Source: Citromicrobium sp. (lineage in GTDB: Bacteria; Pseudomonadota; Alphaproteobacteria; Sphingomonadales; Sphingomonadaceae). Taken from it: a DNA stretch of 23,896 nt. The DNA lies in assembly GCA_003248395.1 (NCBI GenBank), contig QFNA01000034.1, forward strand, positions 1 through 23,896. The letters run 5' to 3'. A model generated the notes under the pieces. That model saw only the letters and a program-made list of their open reading frames with translations, was not told the DNA's origin and did not search any database. Each line of letters begins with the position of its first letter. Within the stretch, counting starts at the first letter, position 1. Below are positions 1 to 8,055 of the stretch, in pieces. The translations under genes and the position numbers were made by a program.

Positions 1-849
1 TCGGCAAAGTGGACGCGGCGCTACCTCATCCGCAATCACCAGAAGATGGTCATCGCCGACGGCCAGCGAGCGATGTTCGGCGGCTTCAACATCGCCGACG
101 ATTACTTCGCGCCGCCCGAAGAGAATGGCTGGAACGATCTGGGTATCGTTATCGAGGGATCGGCGGTCGAAGGCCTCAACGACTGGTTCGACAAGCTGCG
201 TAGCTGGACCGAACGCGAGGAGCAGCATTCGCGCGAGATTGCACGAACCGTCCGTGACTGGGAATGGAAAGAGCCGGACGTGACCTGGCTCGTCGGCGGG
301 CCGACGCGCGGCCTGTCGAGTTGGGCGCGCTGCGTTTCGGACGATCTCGTCCAGGGCGAACGGCTCGACATGTTCATGGCCTATTTCTCACCGCCCAAGC
401 GTCTGCTGAAGCGCATGGGCAAGATTGCGCGCAAGGGCGAAACGCGTCTGATCATGGCGGGGAAGTCGGACAATGGTGCGACGATCGGCGCAAGCCGCTC
501 ACTCTACGACTACCTGCTCCGCAATCGCGCGCAAATCTGGGAATTCGAACCGTGCAAGCTTCATACGAAGCTGATCGTGCTCGATGACGCGGTCTATCTG
601 GGCAGCGCAAATTTCGACATGCGCAGCCTGTACATCAATCTCGAACTGGTGATGAAGGTCGAGGACAAGGCGCTGGCGGACCGTATGCGCAAATTCGTCG
701 GCGAGCATATCGAGGCGTCGAAGCCTATCACCATCCCCGTGCACAAGCGCCGCGCCACGATGTGGAACAGGTTCCGCTGGAACCTCAGCTGGCTGCTCGT
801 ATCGGTGATCGACTACACGGTGACGCGGCGGCTCAATCTCGGCATCTGA
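1..849 (+). CDS. Phospholipase D/cardiolipin synthase-family protein, 5' truncated by the window
   Basis: The frame is open from base 1, so the gene starts upstream; 282 residues are visible. Two HKD motifs, the signature of the phospholipase D superfamily, are present. The first reads HQKMVIAD (visible residues 13-20) and is followed by FGGFNIADDY. The second reads HTKLIVLD (188-195) and is followed by GSANFDMRS. Two HKD motifs in one chain form a single active site, with a phospho-histidine intermediate. The spacing and the trailing Asn/Ser residues fit the bacterial cardiolipin synthase/PLD-like branch acting on membrane phospholipids. The C-terminus is basic and then hydrophobic (WNLSWLLVSVIDYTV), which suggests membrane contact. 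The exact substrate cannot be told, and any N-terminal membrane segments are outside the window. The gene is convergent with dnaB, with only 3 bases between the stop codons. Confidence 0.88.
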   Translation, partial: SAKWTRRYLIRNHQKMVIADGQRAMFGGFNIADDYFAPPEENGWNDLGIVIEGSAVEGLNDWFDKLRSWTEREEQHSREIARTVRDWEWKEPDVTWLVGGPTRGLSSWARCVSDDLVQGERLDMFMAYFSPPKRLLKRMGKIARKGETRLIMAGKSDNGATIGASRSLYDYLLRNRAQIWEFEPCKLHTKLIVLDDAVYLGSANFDMRSLYINLELVMKVEDKALADRMRKFVGEHIEASKPITIPVHKRRATMWNRFRWNLSWLLVSVIDYTVTRRLNLGI

Positions 850-852
850 GCC

Positions 853-2376
853 TTATTCGTAATCGTCGTATCCGCCGCGCATTTCGGGGCTGGAGAACTT
901 GGTGAACTCGCTCTGGAACAGCAGCGGGACATTGCCGGTCGAACCGTGACGCTGCTTCGCCACGATCAAAGTGGCACGGTTGACCAGTTCGAGATGGCGC
1001 GCTTCCCAGTCGGCATATTTCATCCGCACGTCTTCGCTGCTGGTTTCGTCGGGCGTGTCGGGTTTCAGCGCGTTGTGGTAATATTCCGCGCGGTAGATGA
1101 ACCACACCATGTCGGCATCCTGCTCGATCGAGCCCGATTCACGAAGGTCCGAAAGTTGCGGTCGCTTGTCCTCGCGCTGTTCGACTGCGCGGCTCAGCTG
1201 TGACAAGGCGATGACCGGCACGTTTAGCTCCTTGGCGAGCGTCTTGAGGCCGCGGCTGATCTCCGAAATCTCGTTGACCCGGTTGTCGTTCGCCCGGCCG
1301 GAGCCTTGTAGCAGCTGGAGGTAATCGACGATCACCAATCCGATGTCGTGCCGCCGCTTCAAGCGCCGCGCGCGGGTGCGCAGCGAGGCAATGGTGAGAC
1401 CAGGCGTGTCGTCGATATAGAGCGGCAGGTCGTTGAGTTCCTGGCTGGCGAATGACAGGCGCTGGAATTCCTCTCGGCTGAGTTTGCCGGATCGCAGCTT
1501 CTCGCTCGAAATCTCGGCGGTTTCCGCGAGAATGCGCGTAGCCAGCTGGTCTGCGCTCATTTCCAGGCTGAAGAAGGCAGTCGCGGCACCGGGCGATTCG
1601 CTCCGTTCGATGCCGATCTTCTCGTCGTCCATCAGGCGGCGCGCCGCATTGAAGGCGATGTTCGTGGCCAGCGAGGTCTTCCCCATGCCCGGACGACCGG
1701 CGAGAATGACGAGATCCGAATTGTGCAATCCGCTCGTCTTGTCATTGATCGTATCGAGGCCGGTCGTCTTGCCCGAAAAGCGCCCACCTGAATTGATCGC
1801 GGCTTCGACAAGTTTGAGCGCGCCGAGTGCAGCAGAGCGGAAATCCTGCGCCTCGCTGCCCGATGTCGCCCCTTCGGCCACCTTGTAAAGATCGGCTTCG
1901 GCCTGGCTGATCCGGTCCATCGGCGCGACTTCGTCCGACGTGTCGAGCGCCCCTTCGACCAGATTGCGCCCGACGCTGACCAGTTCGCGCAGCAATGCGA
2001 GGTCGTAAATCTGTTCGGCCAGCCTGCCCGATGCCAGGAGGCCCTGACCGTCCGCCGTCAGCTGCGCCAGATAGGTCGTGCCGCCCAATTGCTTGAGCGC
2101 CTCGTCGCTCTCGAAATAGGGCTTGAGCGTGACCGGCGTGGCGACGGAGTTCCGGTCGAGCAGCTTGTGCACACGCTCGTAGATCCGCTGGTGCACCGGC
2201 TCGTAAAAATGTTCGGGCCGCAACGGCGTGTTGAGTTCCTGCACGACCTGGTTGTCGATCAGCACTGCACCCAGAAAAGCCGCCTCGGCCTCAATGTTGC
2301 TGGGCAGTGTCTGACCCTGCTTGTCGGGACTGGTTTTCGAATCGGAAGCTGGAAACAGGAGATCGGTGTCGGCCAT
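853..2376 (-). CDS. dnaB: Replicative DNA helicase DnaB
   Basis: This is the hexameric 5'-3' replicative helicase that unwinds DNA ahead of the polymerase and works with primase. It has 507 residues. The N-terminal DnaB domain spans about 25-130 and includes NIEAEAAFLGAVLIDN. The RecA-like ATPase domain follows: Walker A GRPGMGKT (227-234), the SLEMSADQLATRI region (270-282), Walker B-like IGLVIVDYLQLL (345-356), the conserved LSDLRESGSIEQDAD stretch (408-422) and KQRHGSTG (474-481), which holds the Lys/Arg finger region. The stretch at about 250-265 between Walker A and the SLEM motif is a short insertion of the kind seen in alphaproteobacterial DnaB, not an intein. The length is usual for the family. 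The ATG start directly follows the divergent spacer shared with the UPF0262 gene, and the stop is TAA. Confidence 0.97.
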   Translation of the reverse strand: MADTDLLFPASDSKTSPDKQGQTLPSNIEAEAAFLGAVLIDNQVVQELNTPLRPEHFYEPVHQRIYERVHKLLDRNSVATPVTLKPYFESDEALKQLGGTTYLAQLTADGQGLLASGRLAEQIYDLALLRELVSVGRNLVEGALDTSDEVAPMDRISQAEADLYKVAEGATSGSEAQDFRSAALGALKLVEAAINSGGRFSGKTTGLDTINDKTSGLHNSDLVILAGRPGMGKTSLATNIAFNAARRLMDDEKIGIERSESPGAATAFFSLEMSADQLATRILAETAEISSEKLRSGKLSREEFQRLSFASQELNDLPLYIDDTPGLTIASLRTRARRLKRRHDIGLVIVDYLQLLQGSGRANDNRVNEISEISRGLKTLAKELNVPVIALSQLSRAVEQREDKRPQLSDLRESGSIEQDADMVWFIYRAEYYHNALKPDTPDETSSEDVRMKYADWEARHLELVNRATLIVAKQRHGSTGNVPLLFQSEFTKFSSPEMRGGYDDYE

Positions 2377-2513
2377 CGCGCCATCATGGGGCAGCGGTGC
2401 ACCCGCGACAAGCGGAGCGGCCGCGCTTACGCCCCCAAGCGCTTGTGGAAAGCGGGGATTGTCGAGAAGGCCTTGCCCCGATGTCCACCAGTTGCGAAAG
2501 CGGCACGAACGTC

Positions 2514-3017
2514 ATGACCGAATCTGCCGCCCCTTCTCCCGATCATCGTATCGCCAAAGTCGATCTGGACGAAGAGACGATAATCTGGCGCAATGCAGAT
2601 ATCGAGCAGGAACGCCGCATCGCCATCTTCGACCTGATCGAGGAGAACAGCTTCAAACCCCTGCGCGCGATCGAGCGTGGTGCGCATGGTCCCTACAATC
2701 TGACGCTGGCGGTACGAGACGGGCGGCTTCTGCTTACCATTGCGACGAGCGAAGACGAGACGGTCGAAGAACTGCTCCTCGGCCTCGCGCGCTTTCGTCG
2801 CCCGATCCGCGAGTATTTCGCCATATGCGACAGCTATTACCAGGCAATCCGCAAGGCGACGCCGGGCGAGATCGAAACGATCGACATGGCACGTCGCGGC
2901 ATTCACAATCGTGCAGCCGAGCTGCTGATCGAGCGGCTGGAGGGCAAGATCGAAACCGATTTCGGAACGGCGAGGCGGCTGTTCACGCTGATTTGCGTCT
3001 TGCATATCAAGGGCTGA
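2514..3017 (+). CDS. UPF0262 family protein
   Basis: The 167-residue product resembles the alphaproteobacterial UPF0262 family, recognised from KVDLDEETIIWRNADIEQE near the N-terminus, IFDLIEENSF, and the C-terminal RRGIHNRAAELL and ARRLFTLICVLHI. The function of the family is unknown. The protein is soluble, acidic and charged, with no signal peptide or membrane segment. I chose the ATG at 2514 because conserved sequence begins soon after it. An in-frame ATG at 2481 would add 11 residues and has a GAGAAGG about 10 bases upstream, so it cannot be excluded. The gene is divergent from dnaB and its stop lies 4 bases before the next gene, so the two are probably co-transcribed. Confidence 0.85.
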   Translation: MTESAAPSPDHRIAKVDLDEETIIWRNADIEQERRIAIFDLIEENSFKPLRAIERGAHGPYNLTLAVRDGRLLLTIATSEDETVEELLLGLARFRRPIREYFAICDSYYQAIRKATPGEIETIDMARRGIHNRAAELLIERLEGKIETDFGTARRLFTLICVLHIKG

Positions 3018-3021
3018 CGGG

Positions 3022-3726
3022 ATGGCGCGCAGAAAATCGCGGCGCTCGGGCGTACTGCTCAAGCTGGTACTCCTAGTCGTGCTCGCCGGCTTGGGATATT
3101 ATGTGTGGTGGCAACACCAGCAGAGCGGCTGGCGACCGGATGAAGCCGCCTATCCCGACCAGGGCGCGATGATCGGCGAGGGCGACGGTGCTGTCGATTT
3201 CGAGGTGCTTAAGGGTCTGGGCGCCGAATTCGTCTATCTCGAGGCCAGTCGGGGTGCGCGCGGGAAGGATGCGAATTTTTCGCGCAATCTGGCGCAGGCG
3301 CAGGAGGCCGGGCTGGAGGTCGGAGCGATCCACGAATTCAATCCCTGCCAGACAGCCGATGGCCAATCCGCCAATTACGTGACCATCGTTCCGCGCGATG
3401 CCGAACTCCTTCCCTCCGCGATCCGGCTGACAGCGACGGCGGATGGTTGCTCCGAACATGTATCGGATGCTGCCGTGCAGAGCGAACTGCTGACACTCGT
3501 CAACCAGATAGAGAGCCACACCGGCGCGCCGGTCATTCTCGCGCCGAGCGAAGCCTTCGAGGAATTGTACCGGCCTGCCGCGCGGCTCGATCGCTCGCTG
3601 TGGCTCGACAGTTACCGTGACGAGCCCCTTTATGGCGGACGCCCGTGGACTGTCTGGACTGCCAATCCCGCTTACGCCACCGCGGCCAGCGAAACGCCAC
3701 TGCGCTGGCTGGTGGTGCGGCCGTGA
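3022..3726 (+). CDS. Membrane-anchored GH25 (lysozyme)-like protein, probably not catalytic
   Basis: The product has 234 residues: a basic N-terminus, one membrane segment (about 11-30), then a periplasmic domain resembling glycoside hydrolase family 25 muramidases. Family landmarks are YPDQG (44-48), FVYLEASRG (70-78), F..N...A..AG..VGAIHEF (86-106), SANYV (116-120) and LWLDSY (193-198). In active GH25 enzymes the motifs GxDVS and LPxVxDxE carry the acids. Here the equivalent positions read GAMIG (48-52) and LPSAIRLT (130-137), so the acids appear to be Met50, Arg135 and Thr137. Cys109 and Cys143 might form a disulfide. I infer a glycan-binding or structural role, not hydrolysis. The gene lies 4 bases after UPF0262 and 15 bases before cdd. 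Confidence 0.72.
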   Translation: MARRKSRRSGVLLKLVLLVVLAGLGYYVWWQHQQSGWRPDEAAYPDQGAMIGEGDGAVDFEVLKGLGAEFVYLEASRGARGKDANFSRNLAQAQEAGLEVGAIHEFNPCQTADGQSANYVTIVPRDAELLPSAIRLTATADGCSEHVSDAAVQSELLTLVNQIESHTGAPVILAPSEAFEELYRPAARLDRSLWLDSYRDEPLYGGRPWTVWTANPAYATAASETPLRWLVVRP

Positions 3727-3741
3727 AAGGACCTATCGGTC

Positions 3742-4146
3742 ATGCATGATGAAGACCTCATCCAAGCGGCCCGCGATGCGGCAAAGCGATCCTATTCGCC
3801 CTATTCGCAATTTCCCGTCGGCGCTGCGCTGCGCTTTGCCGGCGGATCGATCGTGACGGGCACGAATATCGAAAACGCCAGCTACGGTGTCGGCCTATGC
3901 GCTGAAACGGTCGCAATATCGAAAGCCATGGCGGATGGTGTCCGCGGCGGGCTGGAAGCTGTTGCCGTAACGGGCCCCGGGGACCAGCCGATCACGCCAT
4001 GCGGCCGCTGCCGGCAGGTGATCAACGAACTCGCCCAATTGGGCGGGACCGACCCGATCATCCTGTGCGTCGGGCCGGACGAAGTCCGGCGCTTGCGCTT
4101 GAGCGCGCTTCTCCCCGAAGCCTTCGGGCCTGCCAGTCTCGCATGA
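3742..4146 (+). CDS. cdd: Cytidine deaminase
   Basis: This enzyme hydrolyses cytidine and deoxycytidine to uridine and deoxyuridine in cytosolic pyrimidine salvage. The 134-residue length matches the short tetrameric class. The catalytic motif is CAE (53-55), with Cys53 as a zinc ligand and Glu55 as the proton shuttle. The other two zinc ligands are Cys87 and Cys90 in PCGRC. The substrate-binding stretch FPVGAAL (24-30) and NIENASYG (42-49) are also present. A GAAAGG lies about 11 bases before the ATG. The TGA stop overlaps the ATG of the downstream LD-carboxypeptidase gene as ATGA, which indicates translational coupling. The sequence is complete and the assignment is firm. Confidence 0.96.
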   Translation: MHDEDLIQAARDAAKRSYSPYSQFPVGAALRFAGGSIVTGTNIENASYGVGLCAETVAISKAMADGVRGGLEAVAVTGPGDQPITPCGRCRQVINELAQLGGTDPIILCVGPDEVRRLRLSALLPEAFGPASLA

Positions 4147-5069
4147 TCCGACTTCGCTTGGGAGACACGGTGGGCATCGTAGCTCCTGCCAGCGCCGTGT
4201 CCGAACGCGAGATCCAGACCGCCGCTTTCCAGATCGAAGGTATGGGACTGGTACCGCGGCTCGGTGCCAATATCCGCAGCACCGACGGCTATCTAGCCGG
4301 TTCAGATGCGGAGCGCGCGGGCGACATTGATGCGATGTTCGGTGACGAAGAGGTGCGCGCCATCTTCGCGCTGCGCGGGGGCTGGGGCGGGGCCCGTCTC
4401 CTTCCGCTTCTCGACTGGGATCGTATTCGCGCAAATCCGAAACTGCTCATCGGATATAGCGATGTGACTGCGCTGCATCTCGCCTTCGCGGCCCGCGCCG
4501 GGTTCGCCACCATCCATTCGCCCAATGCGTCGAGCCGCTGGACCAGCGAAAGCTGGAATAGCCTGTGGCGCCTCGCGTTTACCGGCGAAACCCCTGTGCT
4601 CGGAGGTGCGCGACACGAGCCTTCGAGCGTCGTGCCACAGTCGCGCACCATTCGCGCAGGTCTTGCTCGTGGCCGTTTGCTCGGCGGCAATCTGACCGTG
4701 CTTTCCACCTTGATGGGCACGCCGTGGCTACCCGATTTCGATGGCGCGATCCTTTTTCTGGAGGACGTCAACGAAGCGGAATATCGCGTCGACCGCATGT
4801 TGCGACAGCTTGCGCTGGCTGGAATCCTGGAACGGGCGGGCGGCGTGGTGTTCGGCACCTGCCGCAGCTGTGCAAGCGATGAACCGGATTATGGCGGATT
4901 TTCACTAGACCGATTGCTCGACGATTATCTCGGCCCCTTGGACATACCCGCATTCGTCGGTGCCAACGTCGGTCATATCCGCGGCCAGCTCAGTCTCCCG
5001 CACGGCGCGGAGGTCGAACTCGACGCTGGTGAGCGGACGATCCGCTTGCTTGAACCGATCGTATCCTAG
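4143..5069 (+). CDS. Muramoyltetrapeptide (LD-) carboxypeptidase, peptidase family S66
   Basis: The 308-residue product belongs to the S66 family (LdcA/MccF). LdcA removes the terminal D-alanine from tetrapeptide stems during cytosolic murein recycling; MccF-type members instead cleave microcin C-like acyl-sulfamoyl adenylates, so the substrate is not certain. The catalytic triad is visible: Ser106 in GYSD (105-108), Glu207 in LEDVNEAEYRVDRML, and His278 in GHIRGQLSLPHG. The nucleotide-binding-like start GDTVGIVAPAS is also typical. There is no signal peptide, which fits a cytosolic enzyme. I chose the ATG at 4143 because it overlaps the cdd stop (ATGA) and begins exactly at conserved sequence; the frame extends upstream but only as a shadow of cdd. 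The gene ends 9 bases from a convergent M14 peptidase gene. Confidence 0.92.
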   Translation: MIRLRLGDTVGIVAPASAVSEREIQTAAFQIEGMGLVPRLGANIRSTDGYLAGSDAERAGDIDAMFGDEEVRAIFALRGGWGGARLLPLLDWDRIRANPKLLIGYSDVTALHLAFAARAGFATIHSPNASSRWTSESWNSLWRLAFTGETPVLGGARHEPSSVVPQSRTIRAGLARGRLLGGNLTVLSTLMGTPWLPDFDGAILFLEDVNEAEYRVDRMLRQLALAGILERAGGVVFGTCRSCASDEPDYGGFSLDRLLDDYLGPLDIPAFVGANVGHIRGQLSLPHGAEVELDAGERTIRLLEPIVS

Positions 5070-5078
5070 CGCGCGATC

Positions 5079-6218
5079 CTACTGCTTCGGATTGTCGAGC
5101 CACTCGAGCAAGGTTGCGAGGCAGTCGCGCGCCAGCAGCTTGCAGCGTTCGGGCGACCAACCCTGTTCGGGCTCCGGGTTGGCGGGGTTGTCCTTGTAAG
5201 GCATTTCCAACGTCATCGCGGTCGCGCCGAACCGGTTGGCCACCTGGTTTGTGCTCATCGACAGATTGGCCTTGCCGGGCGCGGATTTGGTATAGCCCTG
5301 CTCGATCTGGAAATCGGGTGTGCGCCGGTCGAGAATCCGTTCGAAGCGATAGTATTTTTCCCCCTGTTCATCGGTCCAGTTGGGAATGCCTTCGAACCCG
5401 GCGATGAAGGCGACGGGGATGGCTTCGTCGCCATGAACGTCCATCGCATAATCGACGCCGGTTTCATCCATCCGGTTACGAATGGCGAGCACTTCGGGGC
5501 TCTTTTCGGTAGTGGGGTTCTCCCACTCGCGGTTGAGATTGGTGCCTGCGCCGTTCACGCGCAGATTGCCGCGCCGCGAACCGTCGGGATTGCAGTTCGG
5601 TACGATATGGAGTCGGCACCGCTTCCGCAATTCGCGCCCAACGCTATCCGCCGGATCGGTCAGAACCTCCAATGCGCCTTCCATCCACCACTCGGCCTGC
5701 GTTTCGCCCGGGTGTTGCCGCGCATAGAGCCAGACCTGGAAATCGCCTTCGCCCATTTCGAGGCAGTCGATCGGCTGCCCGTCCAGCGTCGTGCCCAGAT
5801 GCAGGTGATCGACCCCTTCCGAAGCTGCCGCCTCGGCCACCAGATCGTGATGGCGTTCCATCGAGTAGGGCGCGAAGTAGGCGAACCAGGCGATATTGCT
5901 GGCAGGGGTATATCTGATCGTGAGCGTGCCGCCGTCTTCCCCCTTGTCATAGCTCGATGAAGCGCGGCCCCAGTAGTCCCGATCCTCTGAAACACAGGCA
6001 TCGTAATCGGGCCATCCTCCGGGATAGGCACTTGTTTCGAGGTCGGTGATTTTCAGAACGAGTTCCCGCCCGGCCGCGCCAGCAACGCGGAAATGAAACC
6101 ACTGCCTGAATTCACTATTGCTGTCCTTCGGGATGGCCAGCCTGGCTGTCGCGCCGTCGACCGAGAGAACCTCGATATTGCCACTGTCGAATGCGGAATC
6201 GATCCGGATATCGTTCAC
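5079..6218 (-). CDS. M14 family zinc carboxypeptidase, cytosolic carboxypeptidase-like
   Basis: The product has 379 residues. The N-terminal part (about 1-120) is a beta-rich domain like that preceding the catalytic domain in cytosolic carboxypeptidase (CCP)-type M14 enzymes. The M14 domain then shows zinc ligands His169 and Glu172 in HPGE, the third ligand His262 in DVHGDE, the substrate-binding NLNR (227-230) and the catalytic Glu338 in TLEMPYKDN. There is no signal peptide, so it is probably cytosolic. In eukaryotes CCP relatives trim glutamates from tubulin; the bacterial substrate is unknown. The start codon is GTG at 6218, overlapping the stop of the upstream lipoprotein gene as GTGA, so translation is probably coupled. 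The stop codon is TAG. Confidence 0.9.
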   Translation of the reverse strand: MNDIRIDSAFDSGNIEVLSVDGATARLAIPKDSNSEFRQWFHFRVAGAAGRELVLKITDLETSAYPGGWPDYDACVSEDRDYWGRASSSYDKGEDGGTLTIRYTPASNIAWFAYFAPYSMERHHDLVAEAAASEGVDHLHLGTTLDGQPIDCLEMGEGDFQVWLYARQHPGETQAEWWMEGALEVLTDPADSVGRELRKRCRLHIVPNCNPDGSRRGNLRVNGAGTNLNREWENPTTEKSPEVLAIRNRMDETGVDYAMDVHGDEAIPVAFIAGFEGIPNWTDEQGEKYYRFERILDRRTPDFQIEQGYTKSAPGKANLSMSTNQVANRFGATAMTLEMPYKDNPANPEPEQGWSPERCKLLARDCLATLLEWLDNPKQ

Positions 6219-6820
6219 TCGGTAACCTCTACTTCAATCGTCTCGCCGTTGTTGCCGGGGAACTCCCTGAAGAGCGCGGCGGCGAGTGTCTGGGCGTTTG
6301 CCTGCGGCTGCGCAAGGGCCGAATTGTCGGCGACCCTGAAATCGGCGCGGCCTTCCCAGAGGTTGGTCTGGCTGTTTGCCTCGCGGATCGTCACGGCGAG
6401 TTCGGCGCCGAGCTTGTCGCGCTCTCCGCCGCCGAGGTTGATCCCGATGCCGAGTCCGAGGCCGGATCCGTACGAACCAGTGCCACCGCCCACACCGACA
6501 CTGACCGGGGACCGCCTGCCTCCGGTAGTCTGGACAAATCGATCCACACTGATGCGGGCGATCTGTCGGGCGGATCCGCGATCGGTTTCGGTGTAGCCGA
6601 GACGGCGCAATTCAGATGCGACAGCGGTTTTGTAGGGCATCAGCGCGAGGCCATCTTGCGCCTGCCCCTCAGCGCTCTCGACGAAAATCGTGCCCTGGCC
6701 CAACTGTGCCGGTGCCGCGGGCGCGACGAAGCGGGTGACCTGCACTGGTTCCGGACCCGCAACGCAGGCCGAAAGACCGGTGGCGAGAATGGCGGCGGAT
6801 GCGATGGCGATGCGGTTCAT
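6215..6820 (-). CDS. DUF4136-type lipoprotein
   Basis: The 201-residue product begins with a lipoprotein signal (MNRIAIASAAILATG) and lipobox LSAC, with Cys19 as the probable acylated residue. The mature protein resembles DUF4136-type envelope lipoproteins: an early stretch with FVESAEG, a central segment with ASELRRLGYTET, a very glycine-rich strand pair (GVGGGTG.. and LGLGIGINLGGG, about 120-145), then AVTIREANSQTNLWEGRA. The function is unknown; it is expected in the envelope. I chose the ATG at 6820 because it gives a proper signal peptide; an upstream extension to 6898 would hide it. The gene is first in a two-gene unit with the M14 peptidase gene and is divergent from galE. Confidence 0.78.
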   Translation of the reverse strand: MNRIAIASAAILATGLSACVAGPEPVQVTRFVAPAAPAQLGQGTIFVESAEGQAQDGLALMPYKTAVASELRRLGYTETDRGSARQIARISVDRFVQTTGGRRSPVSVGVGGGTGSYGSGLGLGIGINLGGGERDKLGAELAVTIREANSQTNLWEGRADFRVADNSALAQPQANAQTLAAALFREFPGNNGETIEVEVTE

Positions 6821-6894
6821 GACACGACCTTTCAGGTTCCTCGATTGTCCCATGCCTATACAACGCGCGGAGGCGGGCAAGGCTCCGTAGCGGG

Positions 6895-6917
6895 ACAATC
6901 GGTTTCGAGCCGATTGT
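6895..6917. repeat. Inverted repeat in the galE/lipoprotein divergent spacer
   Basis: Perfect 8-bp arms ACAATCGG (6895-6902) and CCGATTGT (6910-6917) flank a 7-base centre. The 7-bp core CGATTGT occurs again at 6842-6848 in the same spacer. The site lies 31 bases before the galE ATG and 75 bases before the lipoprotein start. It could be an operator or an RNA hairpin in a leader; the sequence alone does not decide. Confidence 0.45.
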
Positions 6918-6947
6918 GCAGCCCGGGCAATACGCTAAGTGCGCCAC

Positions 6948-7961
6948 ATGGCTGAAGGGACAAAACTGCCCGTATTGGTGACCGGCGGCGCGGGCTACAT
7001 CGGCGCACATGCCGTGCTTGCATTGCAGGATGCGGGCTGGCCGGTGGCGATAATCGACGATCTGTCGACTGGCTTTGCCCGCGCGGTACCCGACGGCGTC
7101 CCGTTCTATCGCGGTGATGTCGCCGATGCGGGCCTCCTCGCGCGAATTTTTGCCGAGCAGAAGATCGGCGCAATCATGCATTTTGCCGGTTCGGTCGTCG
7201 TCCCCGAATCGGTCGAGCGGCCGCTGGCCTATTACGAGAACAATACGGCAAAGAGCCGTGCGCTGATCGCGAGCGCGGTGGAAGCAGATGTGCGCCATTT
7301 CCTCTTTTCGTCGACTGCAGCGACCTATGGCACGCCGCCGGTCTCACCGATTGCGGAAGACACGCCGCAGCAACCGATCAATCCCTATGGCTGGTCAAAG
7401 CTGATGACTGAGCAGATGCTTGCCGATGCAGCCCGCGCACACGGCTTCAACCATTGCACGCTGCGCTATTTCAATGTGGCAGGGGCCGACTCTGCCGGCC
7501 GCACCGGACAATCGACGGCGGGTGCCACGCATTTGATCAAGGTCGCCTGCGAGGCAGCGCTGGGCCAACGGTCGGGCATCGACATTTTCGGCGACGATTT
7601 CGACACGCCCGATGGCACCGGTGTGCGCGATTACATCCATGTCAGCGATCTAGTCCGCGCGCATGTCCTGGCGCTGGAGGCACTGATCGCGGAGCCTGCG
7701 CGATCGCTGGTGATGAACTGCGGCTATGGCCGTGGCTACTCGGTGCTGGAGGTGATCGACGCGGTCGAGCGCGCGACCGGCAAGCCGATCGCGCGCCGCA
7801 TCGCACCGCGCCGCGCGGGGGATGCAGGAGAGGTCGTCTCGGACCCGTCTCTGCTTCTCGAAACACTGCCTTGGAAACCGCAGCACGACGATATCGACAC
7901 GATCGTCGCACACGCGCTGCAATGGGAAGGCAAGTTGGCTGCAATGCGCGACAATGCTTGA
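6948..7961 (+). CDS. galE: UDP-glucose 4-epimerase
   Basis: This cytosolic enzyme interconverts UDP-glucose and UDP-galactose, supplying galactose units for surface polysaccharide. The 337-residue length is normal. It is an extended short-chain dehydrogenase: NAD-binding GGAGYIG (13-19), IDDLSTG (36-42), the conserved HFAG (78-81), catalytic Ser/Thr region SSTAATYG (121-128), Tyr147 and Lys151 in YGWSK, LRYFNVAGA (172-180) and the RDYIHVSD motif (227-234). I prefer the ATG at 6948; a GTG at 6939 would add three residues. No strong ribosome binding site is visible. The gene stands alone between the lipoprotein gene and rpmJ. A related UDP-sugar epimerase is possible, but the motif set fits GalE. 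Confidence 0.93.
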   Translation: MAEGTKLPVLVTGGAGYIGAHAVLALQDAGWPVAIIDDLSTGFARAVPDGVPFYRGDVADAGLLARIFAEQKIGAIMHFAGSVVVPESVERPLAYYENNTAKSRALIASAVEADVRHFLFSSTAATYGTPPVSPIAEDTPQQPINPYGWSKLMTEQMLADAARAHGFNHCTLRYFNVAGADSAGRTGQSTAGATHLIKVACEAALGQRSGIDIFGDDFDTPDGTGVRDYIHVSDLVRAHVLALEALIAEPARSLVMNCGYGRGYSVLEVIDAVERATGKPIARRIAPRRAGDAGEVVSDPSLLLETLPWKPQHDDIDTIVAHALQWEGKLAAMRDNA

Positions 7962-7992
7962 CGGGAATCGTCCCCGCCGCTAACGGCCTCGC

Positions 7993-8019
7993 TTGAAATC
8001 GGCGCGTCGGGGCTCCATC
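7993..8019 (+). promoter_or_regulatory. Candidate housekeeping promoter for rpmJ
   Basis: TTGAAAT (7993-7999) is separated by 12 bases from GCTCCATC (8012-8019). The second element matches the Caulobacter-type sigma-73 -10 consensus GCTANAWC at 7 of 8 positions, and the spacing fits that class. The predicted start of transcription lies about 30 bases before the rpmJ ATG. This is a pattern match only. Confidence 0.4.
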
Positions 8020-8055
8020 TCCGGCGCGTATTTATTTATTCGAACGAGAGACGCC

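Noticed and set aside
853..2376. Possible intein or phage origin of dnaB
   Set aside because: The length and all helicase motifs are normal; the small insertion near residue 250-265 has no intein motifs and neighbours are chromosomal housekeeping genes.
2307..2513. Long N-terminal extension of the UPF0262 frame
   Set aside because: The added sequence overlaps the 5' end of dnaB on the other strand and has no family-like residues; UPF0262 proteins are about 160-170 residues long.
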